Source: SZUA-309 sp050185825
GTDB lineage: Bacteria; Pseudomonadota; Gammaproteobacteria; Pseudomonadales; Azotimanducaceae
NCBI GenBank assembly: GCA_050185825.1
Contig: JBFWZA010000006.1
Span: 1 to 64,000, forward strand
Reading direction: 5' to 3'
Length of the DNA stretch: 64,000 bases
A model generated the notes under the pieces. That model saw only the letters and a list, made by a program, of their open reading frames with translations. It had not been told where the DNA came from and searched no databases. The stretch's first letter is position 1; each line of letters opens with the position of its first letter. Position numbers and translations under genes: made by a program. Below, in pieces: positions 1 through 8,775 of the stretch.

Positions 1-83
1 CGCTCGATCTCCAGCTCAGATATGCCTAGTATCACTCCTGCGTGGGACATCGGTGTTATCTCCATTAAACGATCTTCGCAAAA

Positions 84-872
84 TCAGTTTAATGAACACC
101 GGTGTCCCCCATTAATGCTGAAGAGCCTAGGCGCGTGCCCGCCCGGTAGGGGTAGTGACAGGTAGAACAATTCTCCTGTTACCGGGCGCAATGCCAACAG
201 TGCAGGTTGATAGCGCGTACCGAATCGTAGGAAGGCATAGTCATCCAGGTTGCCACCGTGTTCCTCGAGGAAACGCTCGAACACCTCCATCCCGATCCGC
301 TCCATCTGTTCCCGTGTAATTCCCTCGCGAAGGGTATCAATATCCGAAACGCTGAATGGGGTGTAGTACTCAGACGCGGTCTTCAACGGCTGTTGTTTCT
401 GTAGGAACCTCTGTCGAATCTTGCTTTGTGCCTCGAGATCTTCCGGAAGGTGTACGGTTACCCAATAAGGCGGGTTGCCGTCCTTGTCGCCGAATTCCGG
501 AACTGGTTGATTGACCTGCTGATAGTCGTCGATGGTCATACTCTGAAAGGAGCCATCTGCATACACCATGGCAATGGGACGTTCCGAATACACCACATAG
601 GTCCCCGCCGTCAGGCAGGAGAGCTGGATCGCGGCGATGATGCCGAGATCGCGCTGCAGTTCCTTTCGCGGTTTGTTCTGGTTGAACACCACCAGAGTCA
701 GTACCGGTCCCAGCACCAGATCCACGAACGCGACGATGCGTATCCCCTGCCAGCCGCCATCGGAGGCAAAGAAGAAGTCGGGATACCAGTGAAAGAGAAT
801 GAGGTAGCCGAGAATCACGAAGATGATCAGGCTGATGCCGAGGTGAACGGCAAAGGCGCCAAAGCGGTTCAT
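84..872 (-). CDS. tfpZ: TfpX/TfpZ-family type IV pilin accessory protein
   Basis: A 262-residue inner-membrane protein with three hydrophobic segments near residues 5-28, 44-64 and 75-98, followed by a soluble C-terminal domain. The N-terminal motifs WYPDFFF, DGGWQGIRI and VDLVLGPVLTL match the TfpX/TfpZ family, which lies next to type IV pilin genes and helps pilin assembly or stability. The start is supported by AGGAG seven bases upstream of the ATG. It is transcribed leftwards ahead of nadC-type genes; a pilin gene may lie beyond the left edge, but none is visible here. Family assignment is confident; the exact role in pilus assembly is inferred from the family. Confidence 0.82.
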   Translation of the reverse strand: MNRFGAFAVHLGISLIIFVILGYLILFHWYPDFFFASDGGWQGIRIVAFVDLVLGPVLTLVVFNQNKPRKELQRDLGIIAAIQLSCLTAGTYVVYSERPIAMVYADGSFQSMTIDDYQQVNQPVPEFGDKDGNPPYWVTVHLPEDLEAQSKIRQRFLQKQQPLKTASEYYTPFSVSDIDTLREGITREQMERIGMEVFERFLEEHGGNLDDYAFLRFGTRYQPALLALRPVTGELFYLSLPLPGGHAPRLFSINGGHRCSLN

Positions 873-942
873 GCGGTCACTCCTGTTCAGCTCGACCGCT
901 GGTTCCGGCTCCGTGAGAGGTGATTCGGCTCGATTCCACCGT

Positions 943-1806
943 TCAGTTGGACTCGAACCGCATGGACAGGTCCAGCGGTCTGACGGTCTTGGTCAGCTCA
1001 CCGACGGAAATGTAGTCCACGCCCGCTTCCGCGACCTTGACGATGGTCTCACGATTGATACCCCCTGAGGATTCCAGTAGCACCCGACCTCGCGCCATCT
1101 GTGCGGCCTTGTCGGTGTCCTCGAGGCTGAAGTCGTCCACCATCACGATGTCGGCGCCGGCATTCATCGCTGCCTGCAGCTCGTCCAGGTTCTCCACCTC
1201 CACCTCCACCTTCAGCTCGGGGTGCAGCGACCGGGCTCGCGCCACCGCGGCGGCGATGCTGCCGGCGGCGGCGATGTGGTTCTCCTTGATGAGAAACTGA
1301 TCATAGAGGCCGATGCGATGGTTCTCGCCGCCACCGCAGCGCACGGCGTACTTCTGCGCGAGGCGGAGCCCCGGAATCGTCTTCCGCGTATCGAGCAGCC
1401 GCGTGCGGGTGTGGGCGATGAGCGCGGCGTACTCCGCCGTCAGCGTGGCCGTGCCGGAGAGCAGCTGCAGAAAATTGAGGGCCGGACGTTCGGCGGTGAG
1501 CAGTGACGCGGCGGGGCCGGTGAGTCGGTAGAGGAGGGCGCCGGCGTCGACGCGCTCCCCGTCCTCGGTGGAGGGCTCGAAGGCGATCCGCGCGTCCACC
1601 TGTCGGCAGACCTCCGCCACCCAGGGGAGTCCCGCGATGACGCCCGCTTCGCGGGTGATCACGCGGGCATTGGCCGTGCTGTTCGGATCGATCAGCGCAG
1701 CGGAAACGTCGCCGCTGCCGACGTCCTCGCTGATCGCCGCCGCTACGTTCGCGCGGATGGCGGCTGCAAGCTCGGCTTCGGTCACACCTGTGGGGAGAAA
1801 CTGCAT
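943..1806 (-). CDS. nadC: Nicotinate-nucleotide pyrophosphorylase (carboxylating)
   Basis: Quinolinate phosphoribosyltransferase converts quinolinate and PRPP to nicotinate mononucleotide in de novo NAD synthesis in the cytosol. The 287-residue length is normal for the family. Visible motifs are EDVGSGDVSA at 27-36, TAERPALNFLQ near 104, DTRKTIPGLR near 139, KYAVRCGGGENHR near 152, and EVEVEN, SSGGI and VDYISVGELTK in the C-terminal barrel. No nadA or nadB is nearby. It has the same orientation as the toxin-antitoxin pair upstream and lies two genes from ampD, as in many gammaproteobacteria. Confidence 0.96.
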   Translation of the reverse strand: MQFLPTGVTEAELAAAIRANVAAAISEDVGSGDVSAALIDPNSTANARVITREAGVIAGLPWVAEVCRQVDARIAFEPSTEDGERVDAGALLYRLTGPAASLLTAERPALNFLQLLSGTATLTAEYAALIAHTRTRLLDTRKTIPGLRLAQKYAVRCGGGENHRIGLYDQFLIKENHIAAAGSIAAAVARARSLHPELKVEVEVENLDELQAAMNAGADIVMVDDFSLEDTDKAAQMARGRVLLESSGGINRETIVKVAEAGVDYISVGELTKTVRPLDLSMRFESN

Positions 1807-1895
1807 TGGCGTTGGAATCCATTTCTGGAGGATTGAACGTTACGGCCCGCCGATGGGCTGTACAAGCCGATCTGCTCACCGCGCAGGCTTACACC

Positions 1896-2357
1896 TCAGC
1901 CTCGTCCGAGGTGCCGCCGCGCTGCTTCGCCGAGAGCCAGATCAAAGGTGGCCAGTGGTGCGCCGAGTTCCGAAGCCAGCCAAAGATAGGCTGCGTCGTA
2001 GGCGGTCAGCTCATGTTCCAGCGCGAGCAACCACTGTGCCTCCACATCCACCGCGCAGCGGGTCAGCTGCAGGCGCTTCAGATCCGCCAGTCCCTGTTTC
2101 ACGACCTCGTCCAGTCCCTGTCTCGACTTTTTTACCGCCACGCTGACGAGCTCGTGATCCACGAGATCGGGCGCAAACAGCTCGCGACCGCGCAGGGCCT
2201 CGACGGCTGTTTCGCGGTCGGGCTCATCGAACAGAATGCTGGCCAACACGCTGCAGTCTGCAACCAGGGGCGGTCGTTTGGCGTAAGGTGTCGCCGGCTC
2301 GGCGATGATCAGCGCATCGTTTCGGTCGCCTCTACCACCGTGGGGGTCACCTGGCAT
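1896..2357 (-). CDS. PIN-domain toxin of a VapC/FitB-type module
   Basis: A 153-residue PIN-domain protein, probably an endoribonuclease toxin. The PIN fold starts near residue 31 (LVADCSVLASILFDEPD). The four expected acidic positions are present: D34, E69 (VDHEL), D121 (AYDAAYL) and D139 (TFDLAL), so it looks catalytically intact. The ATG at 2357 sits inside the antitoxin stop (ATGCCAGGTGA), giving an 11-base overlap that suggests translational coupling. A longer frame reaches 2477 but overlaps the antitoxin heavily and was not used. The roughly 30 residues before the PIN fold are unusual, so the true start could be further downstream. Confidence 0.8.
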   Translation of the reverse strand: MPGDPHGGRGDRNDALIIAEPATPYAKRPPLVADCSVLASILFDEPDRETAVEALRGRELFAPDLVDHELVSVAVKKSRQGLDEVVKQGLADLKRLQLTRCAVDVEAQWLLALEHELTAYDAAYLWLASELGAPLATFDLALGEAARRHLGRG

Positions 2358-2625
2358 CGCGATCGCCGCGAATGATGTCCACCGCGTGCGGCGCGTGGTC
2401 GAACGGCTCGGCCCACTGGAGGCGATGCTCTGCCGCGATTTCGTCGATGCTGACTGCGCCTGCTCGTCGCGAGCCAAGCGGGCGCAGAACCTGATCCTCC
2501 GCCTCCACCGCCTTGCAGATCAGTGCCATCAATTCGCCCTGCATGGAGCGGTGATTGAGCGCCGCGCGCCTGCGCAGGCGTTCGACCACGCTGGCAGGCA
2601 CATTTTTGATGGATAGGGTTGCCAT
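2347..2625 (-). CDS. Ribbon-helix-helix antitoxin (FitA/VapB-like)
   Basis: A 92-residue protein whose N-terminus (MATLSIKNVPASVVERLRRR, then AALNHRSMQGE) is a typical FitA-like ribbon-helix-helix DNA-binding domain. The C-terminal half is expected to wrap the PIN toxin. The ATG at 2625 was chosen because the RHH strand begins immediately after it; an upstream start at 2694 would add residues unlike the family. It is translated just ahead of the toxin with an 11-base overlap. Such pairs repress their own promoter, and a candidate operator lies immediately upstream (2650-2703). Confidence 0.8.
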   Translation of the reverse strand: MATLSIKNVPASVVERLRRRAALNHRSMQGELMALICKAVEAEDQVLRPLGSRRAGAVSIDEIAAEHRLQWAEPFDHAPHAVDIIRGDRDAR

Positions 2626-2649
2626 TGAAGTTCCGAATAGAATCTGGAA

Positions 2650-2703
2650 TGGCGCCATTTTGGCGCCGCGCGGGTTCGTCGTCAATGTTGCCATTCGGGC
2701 GCC
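2650..2703. promoter_or_regulatory. Candidate antitoxin operator: repeated TGGCGCC sites
   Basis: TGGCGCC occurs at 2650-2656 and again at 2661-2667, exactly 11 bases (one helical turn) apart. A third GGCGCC core lies at 2698-2703. Each core is itself palindromic. The first two lie 25-42 bases upstream of the antitoxin ATG, where autoregulating RHH antitoxins usually bind. The repeats are seen directly; their function as an operator is inferred. GGCGCC is also common by chance in GC-rich DNA. Confidence 0.4.
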
Positions 2704-2754
2704 GGCGGTGCAGCGTATCGCGCGTGAATCAAGACCACCTGGGCCGGGAGATCA

Positions 2755-3300
2755 TTGCGCGTTACTGACCAACACTGGCTGGCCCGGGTACGTAAGCGTC
2801 CGGCGCCGAACCGGGGGCCGCGTCCTGATCCGGCGGACATCTCCCTGGTGGTCGTGCACGGCATCTCGCTGCCGCCGGGCGAGTTCGGCACGGGCATGGT
2901 GGAGGATCTCTTTCTCAACCGCCTGGATGCGACCCGGGACTCGCGGCTGGCCGATCTCGCCGGCGTGCAGGTCTCCGCGCACCTTTTCATCGACCGGCGC
3001 GGCCGCACGACCCAGTTCGTGCCCTTCAACGAGCGGGCGTGGCACGCGGGGGTGTCCTGCTGGCACGGTCGCGAGAACTGCAACGATTTCTCCATCGGTA
3101 TCGAGCTCGAAGGCGAAGACCAGCGGGCCTACACGCGCAGCCAGTATCGCCGCCTCGTGAAGGTGCTCGCCGCGCTCTTCGAGCGGTATCCCCATCTGTC
3201 GCGGAGTGCCGTGGTCGGTCATCAGGAAATCGCACCGGGGCGGAAGACGGATCCGGGCCCCGCGTTCGACTGGCAGCAGGTGCTGGGCGGGCTCTGGTGA
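2755..3300 (+). CDS. ampD: 1,6-anhydro-N-acetylmuramyl-L-alanine amidase AmpD
   Basis: A cytosolic zinc amidase that removes the peptide from anhydro-muropeptides in peptidoglycan recycling. The 181 residues align end to end with AmpD: VVVHGISLPPGEFG, VSAHLFIDRRG, RAWHAGVS, CNDFSIGIELEG and GHQEIAPGRKTDPGPAFDW are all present. Zinc ligands are H35, H156 and D166, with E117 and K164 as further active-site residues. The only start that gives full length is a TTG at 2755, preceded by GGGAG at close spacing. Its stop overlaps the GTG of the following kinase (GTGA), so the two are probably translationally coupled. Confidence 0.95.
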   Translation: MRVTDQHWLARVRKRPAPNRGPRPDPADISLVVVHGISLPPGEFGTGMVEDLFLNRLDATRDSRLADLAGVQVSAHLFIDRRGRTTQFVPFNERAWHAGVSCWHGRENCNDFSIGIELEGEDQRAYTRSQYRRLVKVLAALFERYPHLSRSAVVGHQEIAPGRKTDPGPAFDWQQVLGGLW

Positions 3301-4268
3301 CGGCGGGGGCGCGCATCGGCATCGATCTCGGCGGGACGAAGATCGAGGGCATCCGCCTCGAGCCGGACGGCGTCGTCTCGACGCGTCTGCGGGTGGATAC
3401 GCCCAGGCTCGACTATCCCGGCACTGTGGCCGGGGTGGCGGCGCTGGTCCGGACGCTGGATCGGGGCGAGGCATTGCCGGTCGGTGTGGGTGCCCCCGGG
3501 GCCTGGGTGCCGAAGCTTCGCCTCATGCAGAACTGCAACTCCACCTGGCTCAACCGGCGCCCACTGCTCGACGACCTGATCGCCGAGCTCGGAGATCGCG
3601 TGCGCCTGGCGAACGACGCGGACTGCTTCGCGCTGTCGGAAGCCCAGGATGGCAGCGCCGCCGGTCGGCACGTGGTGTTCGGGGTCATTCTCGGCACCGG
3701 GGTCGGCGGCGGGCTGGTGGTGGGCGGCCGTGTGCTGCAGGGTCCGAACGGGCTCACCGGCGAGTGGGGTCACACGCCGCTGGCCTATCTGCATCCGGCG
3801 CTGCCGGCGCGCGAGTGCTACTGCGGGCGGATGAACTGTGTGGAGACGTACCTTTCCGGTCCGGGCCTGCTGGCGACCCATCAGGCCCTCTGGCCGGGAG
3901 AATCATCGGCGCCGGCGACGGCCCAGGCGGTGCACGCCGCAGCAGCGCTGGATGACGCATGCGAGGACTGGTTCCGGACAGATGCCGGTTCTGAGAACGC
4001 GGCCGCTCGGGCTCGCACCTCGCTCAGCGTATACTCTCGCCTGCTGGCGGAGAACCTCGCCCAACTGGTCAACATCGTCGATCCCGATGCCATCGTGCTC
4101 GGTGGCGGGCTGTCGCAGATGGTGGAGATCTATCCGGCGGTGCGTGCGCTGATGAAAGCGCACGTCTTCGGAGACGTGTTCGAGACGGAGCTGCTGCCGC
4201 CGGCCTTCGGTGCCGCGAGCGGGGTGCGGGGTGCCGCGTGGCTGTGGTCACCCGGCGAGGTTCCGTAG
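3297..4268 (+). CDS. ROK-family sugar kinase (fructokinase/NagK-like)
   Basis: A 323-residue ROK kinase expected to phosphorylate a hexose or N-acetylhexosamine with ATP. Visible motifs are DLGGTKIE at 10-17 (phosphate binding), the catalytic base D107 in LANDADCFALSEA, GTGVGGG at 133-139, EWGH at 156-159 and a zinc-binding CYCGRMNCVETYLSG with C174, C176 and C181. The cysteine motif looks like fructokinase Mak. Overlap with ampD, together with NagK-like features, argues for an amino-sugar substrate from wall recycling. The GTG start at 3297 overlaps the ampD stop; the open frame upstream to 3039 is an ampD shadow. Substrate is unresolved. Confidence 0.85.
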   Translation: MTAGARIGIDLGGTKIEGIRLEPDGVVSTRLRVDTPRLDYPGTVAGVAALVRTLDRGEALPVGVGAPGAWVPKLRLMQNCNSTWLNRRPLLDDLIAELGDRVRLANDADCFALSEAQDGSAAGRHVVFGVILGTGVGGGLVVGGRVLQGPNGLTGEWGHTPLAYLHPALPARECYCGRMNCVETYLSGPGLLATHQALWPGESSAPATAQAVHAAAALDDACEDWFRTDAGSENAAARARTSLSVYSRLLAENLAQLVNIVDPDAIVLGGGLSQMVEIYPAVRALMKAHVFGDVFETELLPPAFGAASGVRGAAWLWSPGEVP

Positions 4269-4325
4269 CTGTAACCTGCGACCCCGAAAACATGCCACTC
4301 GAGAGAAGGAGCTTAGAGGAAGACG

Positions 4326-6986
4326 ATGGCCTATCCGCGTGAGCTGACGGACTCGGACCCGACGGAAACCCGGGAGTGGCTCGACTCGCTCGAGTACATC
4401 CTCGAGGACGAAGGTGTGGATCGGGCAAACTTCCTGCTCGAGCGGCTGTCCGCGCGCATGACAAAAACGGGCGCCCGGCTGCCCTATACGATTACCACGC
4501 CGTACCGGAACACGATTCCCTCCAACCGCGAAGCGTTCATGCCCGGCGATCTGTTCATGGAGCGGCGCATCCGCTCGCTGATCCGCTGGAACGCGCTGGC
4601 CATGGTGGTGCGGGCCAACAGCCGGCCGGGGGAGCTCGGCGGGCACATCTCGTCGTTCGCCTCCTCGGCCACGCTCTACGATGTGGGCTTCAACTACTTC
4701 TTCCGCGGACCGACGGCCGAGCATGCCGGTGACCTGATCTATTTCCAGGGGCATGCCTCACCCGGCATCTACGCGCGTTCCTTTCTGGAAGGACGCCTCA
4801 CGGAAGAGCAGCTCGACAACTTCCGCCAGGAAACGGGCGGGCGGGGCCTCTCCTCCTACCCGCACCCGTGGCTCATGCCCGATTACTGGCAGTTCCCGAC
4901 GGTGTCCATGGGGCTCGGGCCGATCCAGGCCATCTACCAGGCCCACATCATGAATTACCTGCACAACCGCGGGTTGGTGGACAAGGGCGACCGGAAGGTC
5001 TGGGCATTTCTCGGCGACGGTGAGTGCGACGAGCCGGAAGCGCTCGGCGCCCTCTCCATGGCCGGCCGGGAGAAGCTCGACAACCTGATCTTCGTGGTGA
5101 ACTGCAACCTGCAGCGGCTGGACGGGCCCGTGCGCGGCAACTCCAAGATCATCCAGGAGCTCGAAGGGTCGTTCCGCGGTGCGGGCTGGAACGTAATCAA
5201 GGTGGTCTGGGGCAGGCTGTGGGATCCGCTCTTCGCCAACGACACCCACGGGCTGATGCAGCAGCGCATGAACGAGGTGGTGGACGGCGAGTATCAGAAC
5301 TACAAGGCCAAGGGTGGCGATTACACCCGCGAGCACTTCTTCGGCAAGTATCCCCAGCTCGCGGCCATGGTGGAGAACCTGTCCGACGAGGACATCATGC
5401 GGCTCAACCGCGGCGGACACGATCCTTTCAAGGTCTATGCCGCCTACCATGCAGCGGTGAACCACACCGGTGAGCCCACGGTGATCCTGGCCAAGACGGT
5501 GAAAGGCTACGGCATGGGCGATGCCGGTGAGGCCGAAAACGACACCCACCAGGTGAAGAAGCTGAACCTGGACGAGCTCAAGCACTTCCGCGACCGGTTC
5601 GACATCCCGCTCACGGACTCCGAGCTCGAGAATCTGCCGTTCTACCGGCCGGCGGACGACAGCCCGGAGATGAAGTATCTGAAAGCCGCCCGCGAACGGC
5701 TCGGCGGCGGGCTGCCGAAGCGGGTGGTGGCGGCCGACGTGCTGAAGGTACCGCCGCTGACCACCTTCAAGGCACAGCTCGAAGGCACCGGCGAGCGGGA
5801 GAACTCCACCACCATGGCGTTCGTCCGTTTCCTGGCGACGCTCTTGCGCGACAAGTCCATCGGCCCGAGGGTGGTGCCCATCGTGCCGGACGAAGCGCGG
5901 ACCTTCGGCATGGAAGGCATGTTCCGGCAGCTCGGCATCTACTCGTCCGCCGGTCAGCTCTACGAGCCGGAAGACTCGGGCGAGATCGCCGCCTACCGCG
6001 AGTCCATCGACGGTCAGGTACTGGAAGAGGGCATCAACGAAGCTGGCGCCTTCTCCGCCTGGCTCGCCGCCGCCACGTCCTACAGCACCCACCAGTACAC
6101 GCTGATTCCCTTCTACATCTATTACTCGATGTTCGGGTTCCAGCGGATCGGCGACCTGGCCTGGGCGGCCGGCGACAGCCGGGCCCGCGGCTTTCTGCTC
6201 GGCGGCACGTCCGGGCGGACGACGCTCAACGGCGAAGGCCTCCAGCACCAGGACGGACACAGCCACGTGCTGGCTTCCACGATTCCGAACTGCGTGGCCT
6301 ACGATCCCTGCTACGCCTACGAGCTGGCGGTGATTCTGCGCGAGGGGCTGCGGCGCATGCTGGAGGAGCGGGAAAGCGTCTTCTACTACGTCACGGTGAT
6401 GAACGAGGCCTATGTGCAGCCGCCCATCCCCGAAGGTGTGGAGGAAGACATCCTGAAGGGACTGTACCGGCTGCGCCGGCTCGACGGCGAGGGCCCGCTG
6501 GTGCGCCTGCTCGGCGCGGGCACGATTCTGCGCGAGGTGGAGGCGGCGGCCGTTGAGCTCAACGAAACCCACGGGCTCACGGTGGAGGTCTTCAGCGTCA
6601 CGAGCTTCACCGAGCTTTCCCGCGAGGGTCAGGACGTGGCGCGTTGGAACCTGCTGCATCCGGAGGAGACCCCGCGACGGTCGCATGCGGCAACCCTCCT
6701 GGATGGTGACGCCCCGGTGGTGATCAGCAGCGACTACATGAAAGCGCTGGCCGAACCCTTGCGCAGCCAGATCGATGCGGACGTCCACATCCTGGGTGCA
6801 GACGGCTTCGGCCGCAGCGACACCCGCGAGCGGCTCCGACACTTCTTCGAGGTGGACCGGCGGTTCGTGACGCTGGCGGCGCTGAAAACCCTGGCGGATC
6901 AGCAGAAGCTCTCCATCGACGTGGTCACCCGGGCCCGGGACGAGCTCGACATCGATCCGGAAAAACCCAATCCGCGGCTGGTGTGA
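4326..6986 (+). CDS. aceE: Pyruvate dehydrogenase E1 component, homodimeric
   Basis: Thiamine-diphosphate-dependent decarboxylation of pyruvate and reductive acetylation of the lipoyl groups of AceF, feeding acetyl-CoA to the TCA cycle. The 886 residues are normal for the AceE type. The ThDP/magnesium motif begins at residue 230 (GDGECDEPE), ending in NCNLQRLDGP. FYIYYSMFGFQRIGD and a histidine-rich LQHQDGHSHVLAS segment are in the C-terminal half. GAGGA lies upstream of the ATG at proper spacing. It is followed after 43 bases by aceF. No pdhR-type regulator is adjacent. Confidence 0.97.
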   Translation: MAYPRELTDSDPTETREWLDSLEYILEDEGVDRANFLLERLSARMTKTGARLPYTITTPYRNTIPSNREAFMPGDLFMERRIRSLIRWNALAMVVRANSRPGELGGHISSFASSATLYDVGFNYFFRGPTAEHAGDLIYFQGHASPGIYARSFLEGRLTEEQLDNFRQETGGRGLSSYPHPWLMPDYWQFPTVSMGLGPIQAIYQAHIMNYLHNRGLVDKGDRKVWAFLGDGECDEPEALGALSMAGREKLDNLIFVVNCNLQRLDGPVRGNSKIIQELEGSFRGAGWNVIKVVWGRLWDPLFANDTHGLMQQRMNEVVDGEYQNYKAKGGDYTREHFFGKYPQLAAMVENLSDEDIMRLNRGGHDPFKVYAAYHAAVNHTGEPTVILAKTVKGYGMGDAGEAENDTHQVKKLNLDELKHFRDRFDIPLTDSELENLPFYRPADDSPEMKYLKAARERLGGGLPKRVVAADVLKVPPLTTFKAQLEGTGERENSTTMAFVRFLATLLRDKSIGPRVVPIVPDEARTFGMEGMFRQLGIYSSAGQLYEPEDSGEIAAYRESIDGQVLEEGINEAGAFSAWLAAATSYSTHQYTLIPFYIYYSMFGFQRIGDLAWAAGDSRARGFLLGGTSGRTTLNGEGLQHQDGHSHVLASTIPNCVAYDPCYAYELAVILREGLRRMLEERESVFYYVTVMNEAYVQPPIPEGVEEDILKGLYRLRRLDGEGPLVRLLGAGTILREVEAAAVELNETHGLTVEVFSVTSFTELSREGQDVARWNLLHPEETPRRSHAATLLDGDAPVVISSDYMKALAEPLRSQIDADVHILGADGFGRSDTRERLRHFFEVDRRFVTLAALKTLADQQKLSIDVVTRARDELDIDPEKPNPRLV

Positions 6987-7029
6987 TGCAACGGACAACG
7001 GCAGCAACTGACGGCAAGGAACGGGACGC

Positions 7030-8772
7030 GTGACTGAAGAAGTACGGATACCGGACATCGGCGACGTCGATCACGTGGAGGTGATCGAGATCTGCGTGTC
7101 GGTCGGCGACACGGTCGGGCCCGACGACGCGCTCATCGTCATCGAGTCGGACAAGGCGTCCATGGAGGTGCCGGCGGGAAAATCAGGCAAGATCGCCTCC
7201 ATCGACGTTGCGCTGGGCGACGAGGTCAAGGAAGGCACGCTGATCGTGACGCTGGAGACGGCGGCAAAGGCCGGCGGCGATGGCGATAAGCCGGCAGGCG
7301 GCAAGCAGGCGGCAGATACCGCCGGCGCCAGGAAAGCAGAGGCGAAAACGGAGCCACAACCGGAGCCAGAACCGGAGCCGGAGCCTGCCGCAGAAGTGCC
7401 GGAACCTTCGATTGAGGAAACGGGCGGCAGCGGCGGCGAAACGGTGGAAGTGCGGGTACCGGATATCGGCGAGGCCACCAACGTGGAGGTCATCGAGGTG
7501 GCGGTCTCCGAAGGCGACCACGTCGGCGCGGACGACCTGCTCGTGGTGGTGGAATCGGATAAGGCCTCCATGGAGATTCCCGCCGGGCAGGCCGGCACGG
7601 TTACCGGCGTGCACGTGAGCGTGGGCACCGAGGTGGTGGAGGGAACGCTGCTGGCCACCATCACCCTGGACGCCAAAGCACCGGTGAAGCCTGCAAAGGC
7701 GAAGTCCGCGAAGGCGGAACGCGGTGCCGATGCCGCCAAGCCGGCGCCTAAGGCACCGGCAGAGGAGGTGCGTACGGCTGCCGAGCCGCGTCCCGCCGAA
7801 GCCGCTGCCGCCGGTCGGGAAGCCGCGCCGGAGGAGAGCCCGGGCGATGCCGATCGGGAGGCGCGGAAGGTCTACGCCGGTCCGGCGGTACGTCGCCTGG
7901 CCCGGGAGCTCGGCATCGAGCTTGCGAAGGTGAAAGGCTCGGGCAATCGTGGCCGCATTCTCAAGGAAGACGTGAAGGCGCACGTCAAAACGGCCATGAC
8001 GAGCCGGCCAACGGCGGCTGGCGCGAGTGGAACCGGTGGCATTCCATCCCTGCCGGCGGTGGATTTCAGCCGGTTCGGACCCGTGGAGACGCAGCCGCTG
8101 TCGAGGATCCGCATCGCGGGTGCCGCGAACCTGCACCGGAGCTGGCTCAACCTGCCGCACGTCACGCAGTTCGAGGAGGCGGACGTCACGGAGCTCGAGG
8201 AGTTCCGGGGGACGCTGAAGGCGGAGGCGGAAGAGCGCGGCGTGAAGATCACGCCGCTGGCGTTCATCATCAAGGCCTGCTGCTACGCGCTGCAGGCGTT
8301 CCCCACCTTCAATGCGTCGCTGGATCCGGAGATCCGGAACTTCGTGTTGAAGAAGTACTACCACATCGGCTTTGCGGTCGACACGCCGGACGGTCTGGTG
8401 GTGCCGGTGATCCGGGATGCCAACCGGATGGGGGTGTGGGATCTGTCCCGGGCGATCATCGAGCTCTCTGACAAGGCCCGGAACCAGAAGCTCGGCATGG
8501 GCGACACCCAGGGCGGCAGCTTCAGCATCTCGAGCCTCGGCAACATCGGCGGCACGGGCTTCACGCCCATCATCAACGCGCCGGAAGTGGCGATCCTGGG
8601 TGTGTCACGGCTGGTGACGAAGCCCGTCTGGAACGGCAAGGCGTTCGAGCCCCGGCAGATGCTGCCGCTGTCGCTCTCCTACGACCACCGGGCGATCAAT
8701 GGTGCCGAAGCAGGACGGTTCATGGCCATGCTGGCCGAGCTGCTCGCCGACATCCGGCGGTTGTCGCTCTGA
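7030..8772 (+). CDS. aceF: Dihydrolipoyllysine acetyltransferase (PDH E2), two lipoyl domains
   Basis: Core acetyltransferase of the pyruvate dehydrogenase complex. The 580 residues contain two lipoyl domains with lipoyl-lysine K42 (ESDKASMEVP) and K178 (ESDKASMEIP), joined by a Pro/Glu-rich linker made of repeated EP pairs. An E1/E3-binding domain follows near 281-315 (VRRLARELG, GSGNRGRILKEDV), then the catalytic domain with H553 in SYDHRAINGAE. The GTG start at 7030 follows AAGGA at nine bases. The E3 gene (lpd) is not downstream: the next gene is convergent and starts three bases away. Confidence 0.97.
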   Translation: MTEEVRIPDIGDVDHVEVIEICVSVGDTVGPDDALIVIESDKASMEVPAGKSGKIASIDVALGDEVKEGTLIVTLETAAKAGGDGDKPAGGKQAADTAGARKAEAKTEPQPEPEPEPEPAAEVPEPSIEETGGSGGETVEVRVPDIGEATNVEVIEVAVSEGDHVGADDLLVVVESDKASMEIPAGQAGTVTGVHVSVGTEVVEGTLLATITLDAKAPVKPAKAKSAKAERGADAAKPAPKAPAEEVRTAAEPRPAEAAAAGREAAPEESPGDADREARKVYAGPAVRRLARELGIELAKVKGSGNRGRILKEDVKAHVKTAMTSRPTAAGASGTGGIPSLPAVDFSRFGPVETQPLSRIRIAGAANLHRSWLNLPHVTQFEEADVTELEEFRGTLKAEAEERGVKITPLAFIIKACCYALQAFPTFNASLDPEIRNFVLKKYYHIGFAVDTPDGLVVPVIRDANRMGVWDLSRAIIELSDKARNQKLGMGDTQGGSFSISSLGNIGGTGFTPIINAPEVAILGVSRLVTKPVWNGKAFEPRQMLPLSLSYDHRAINGAEAGRFMAMLAELLADIRRLSL

Positions 8773-8775
8773 CCC

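Noticed and set aside
49..117. Imperfect direct repeat (CGGTGT...ATTAA) at the left edge, possible mobile-element end
   Set aside because: The copies differ in several positions and no transposase or terminal inverted repeat is visible.
3039..3296. 86-residue extension of the ROK kinase
   Set aside because: It lies in another frame inside ampD; the family starts at the GTG at 3297 just before DLGGTKIE.
4758..7058. 766-codon open frame antisense to aceE
   Set aside because: It lies wholly opposite a certain gene, has GC-rich antisense composition, and matches no family.
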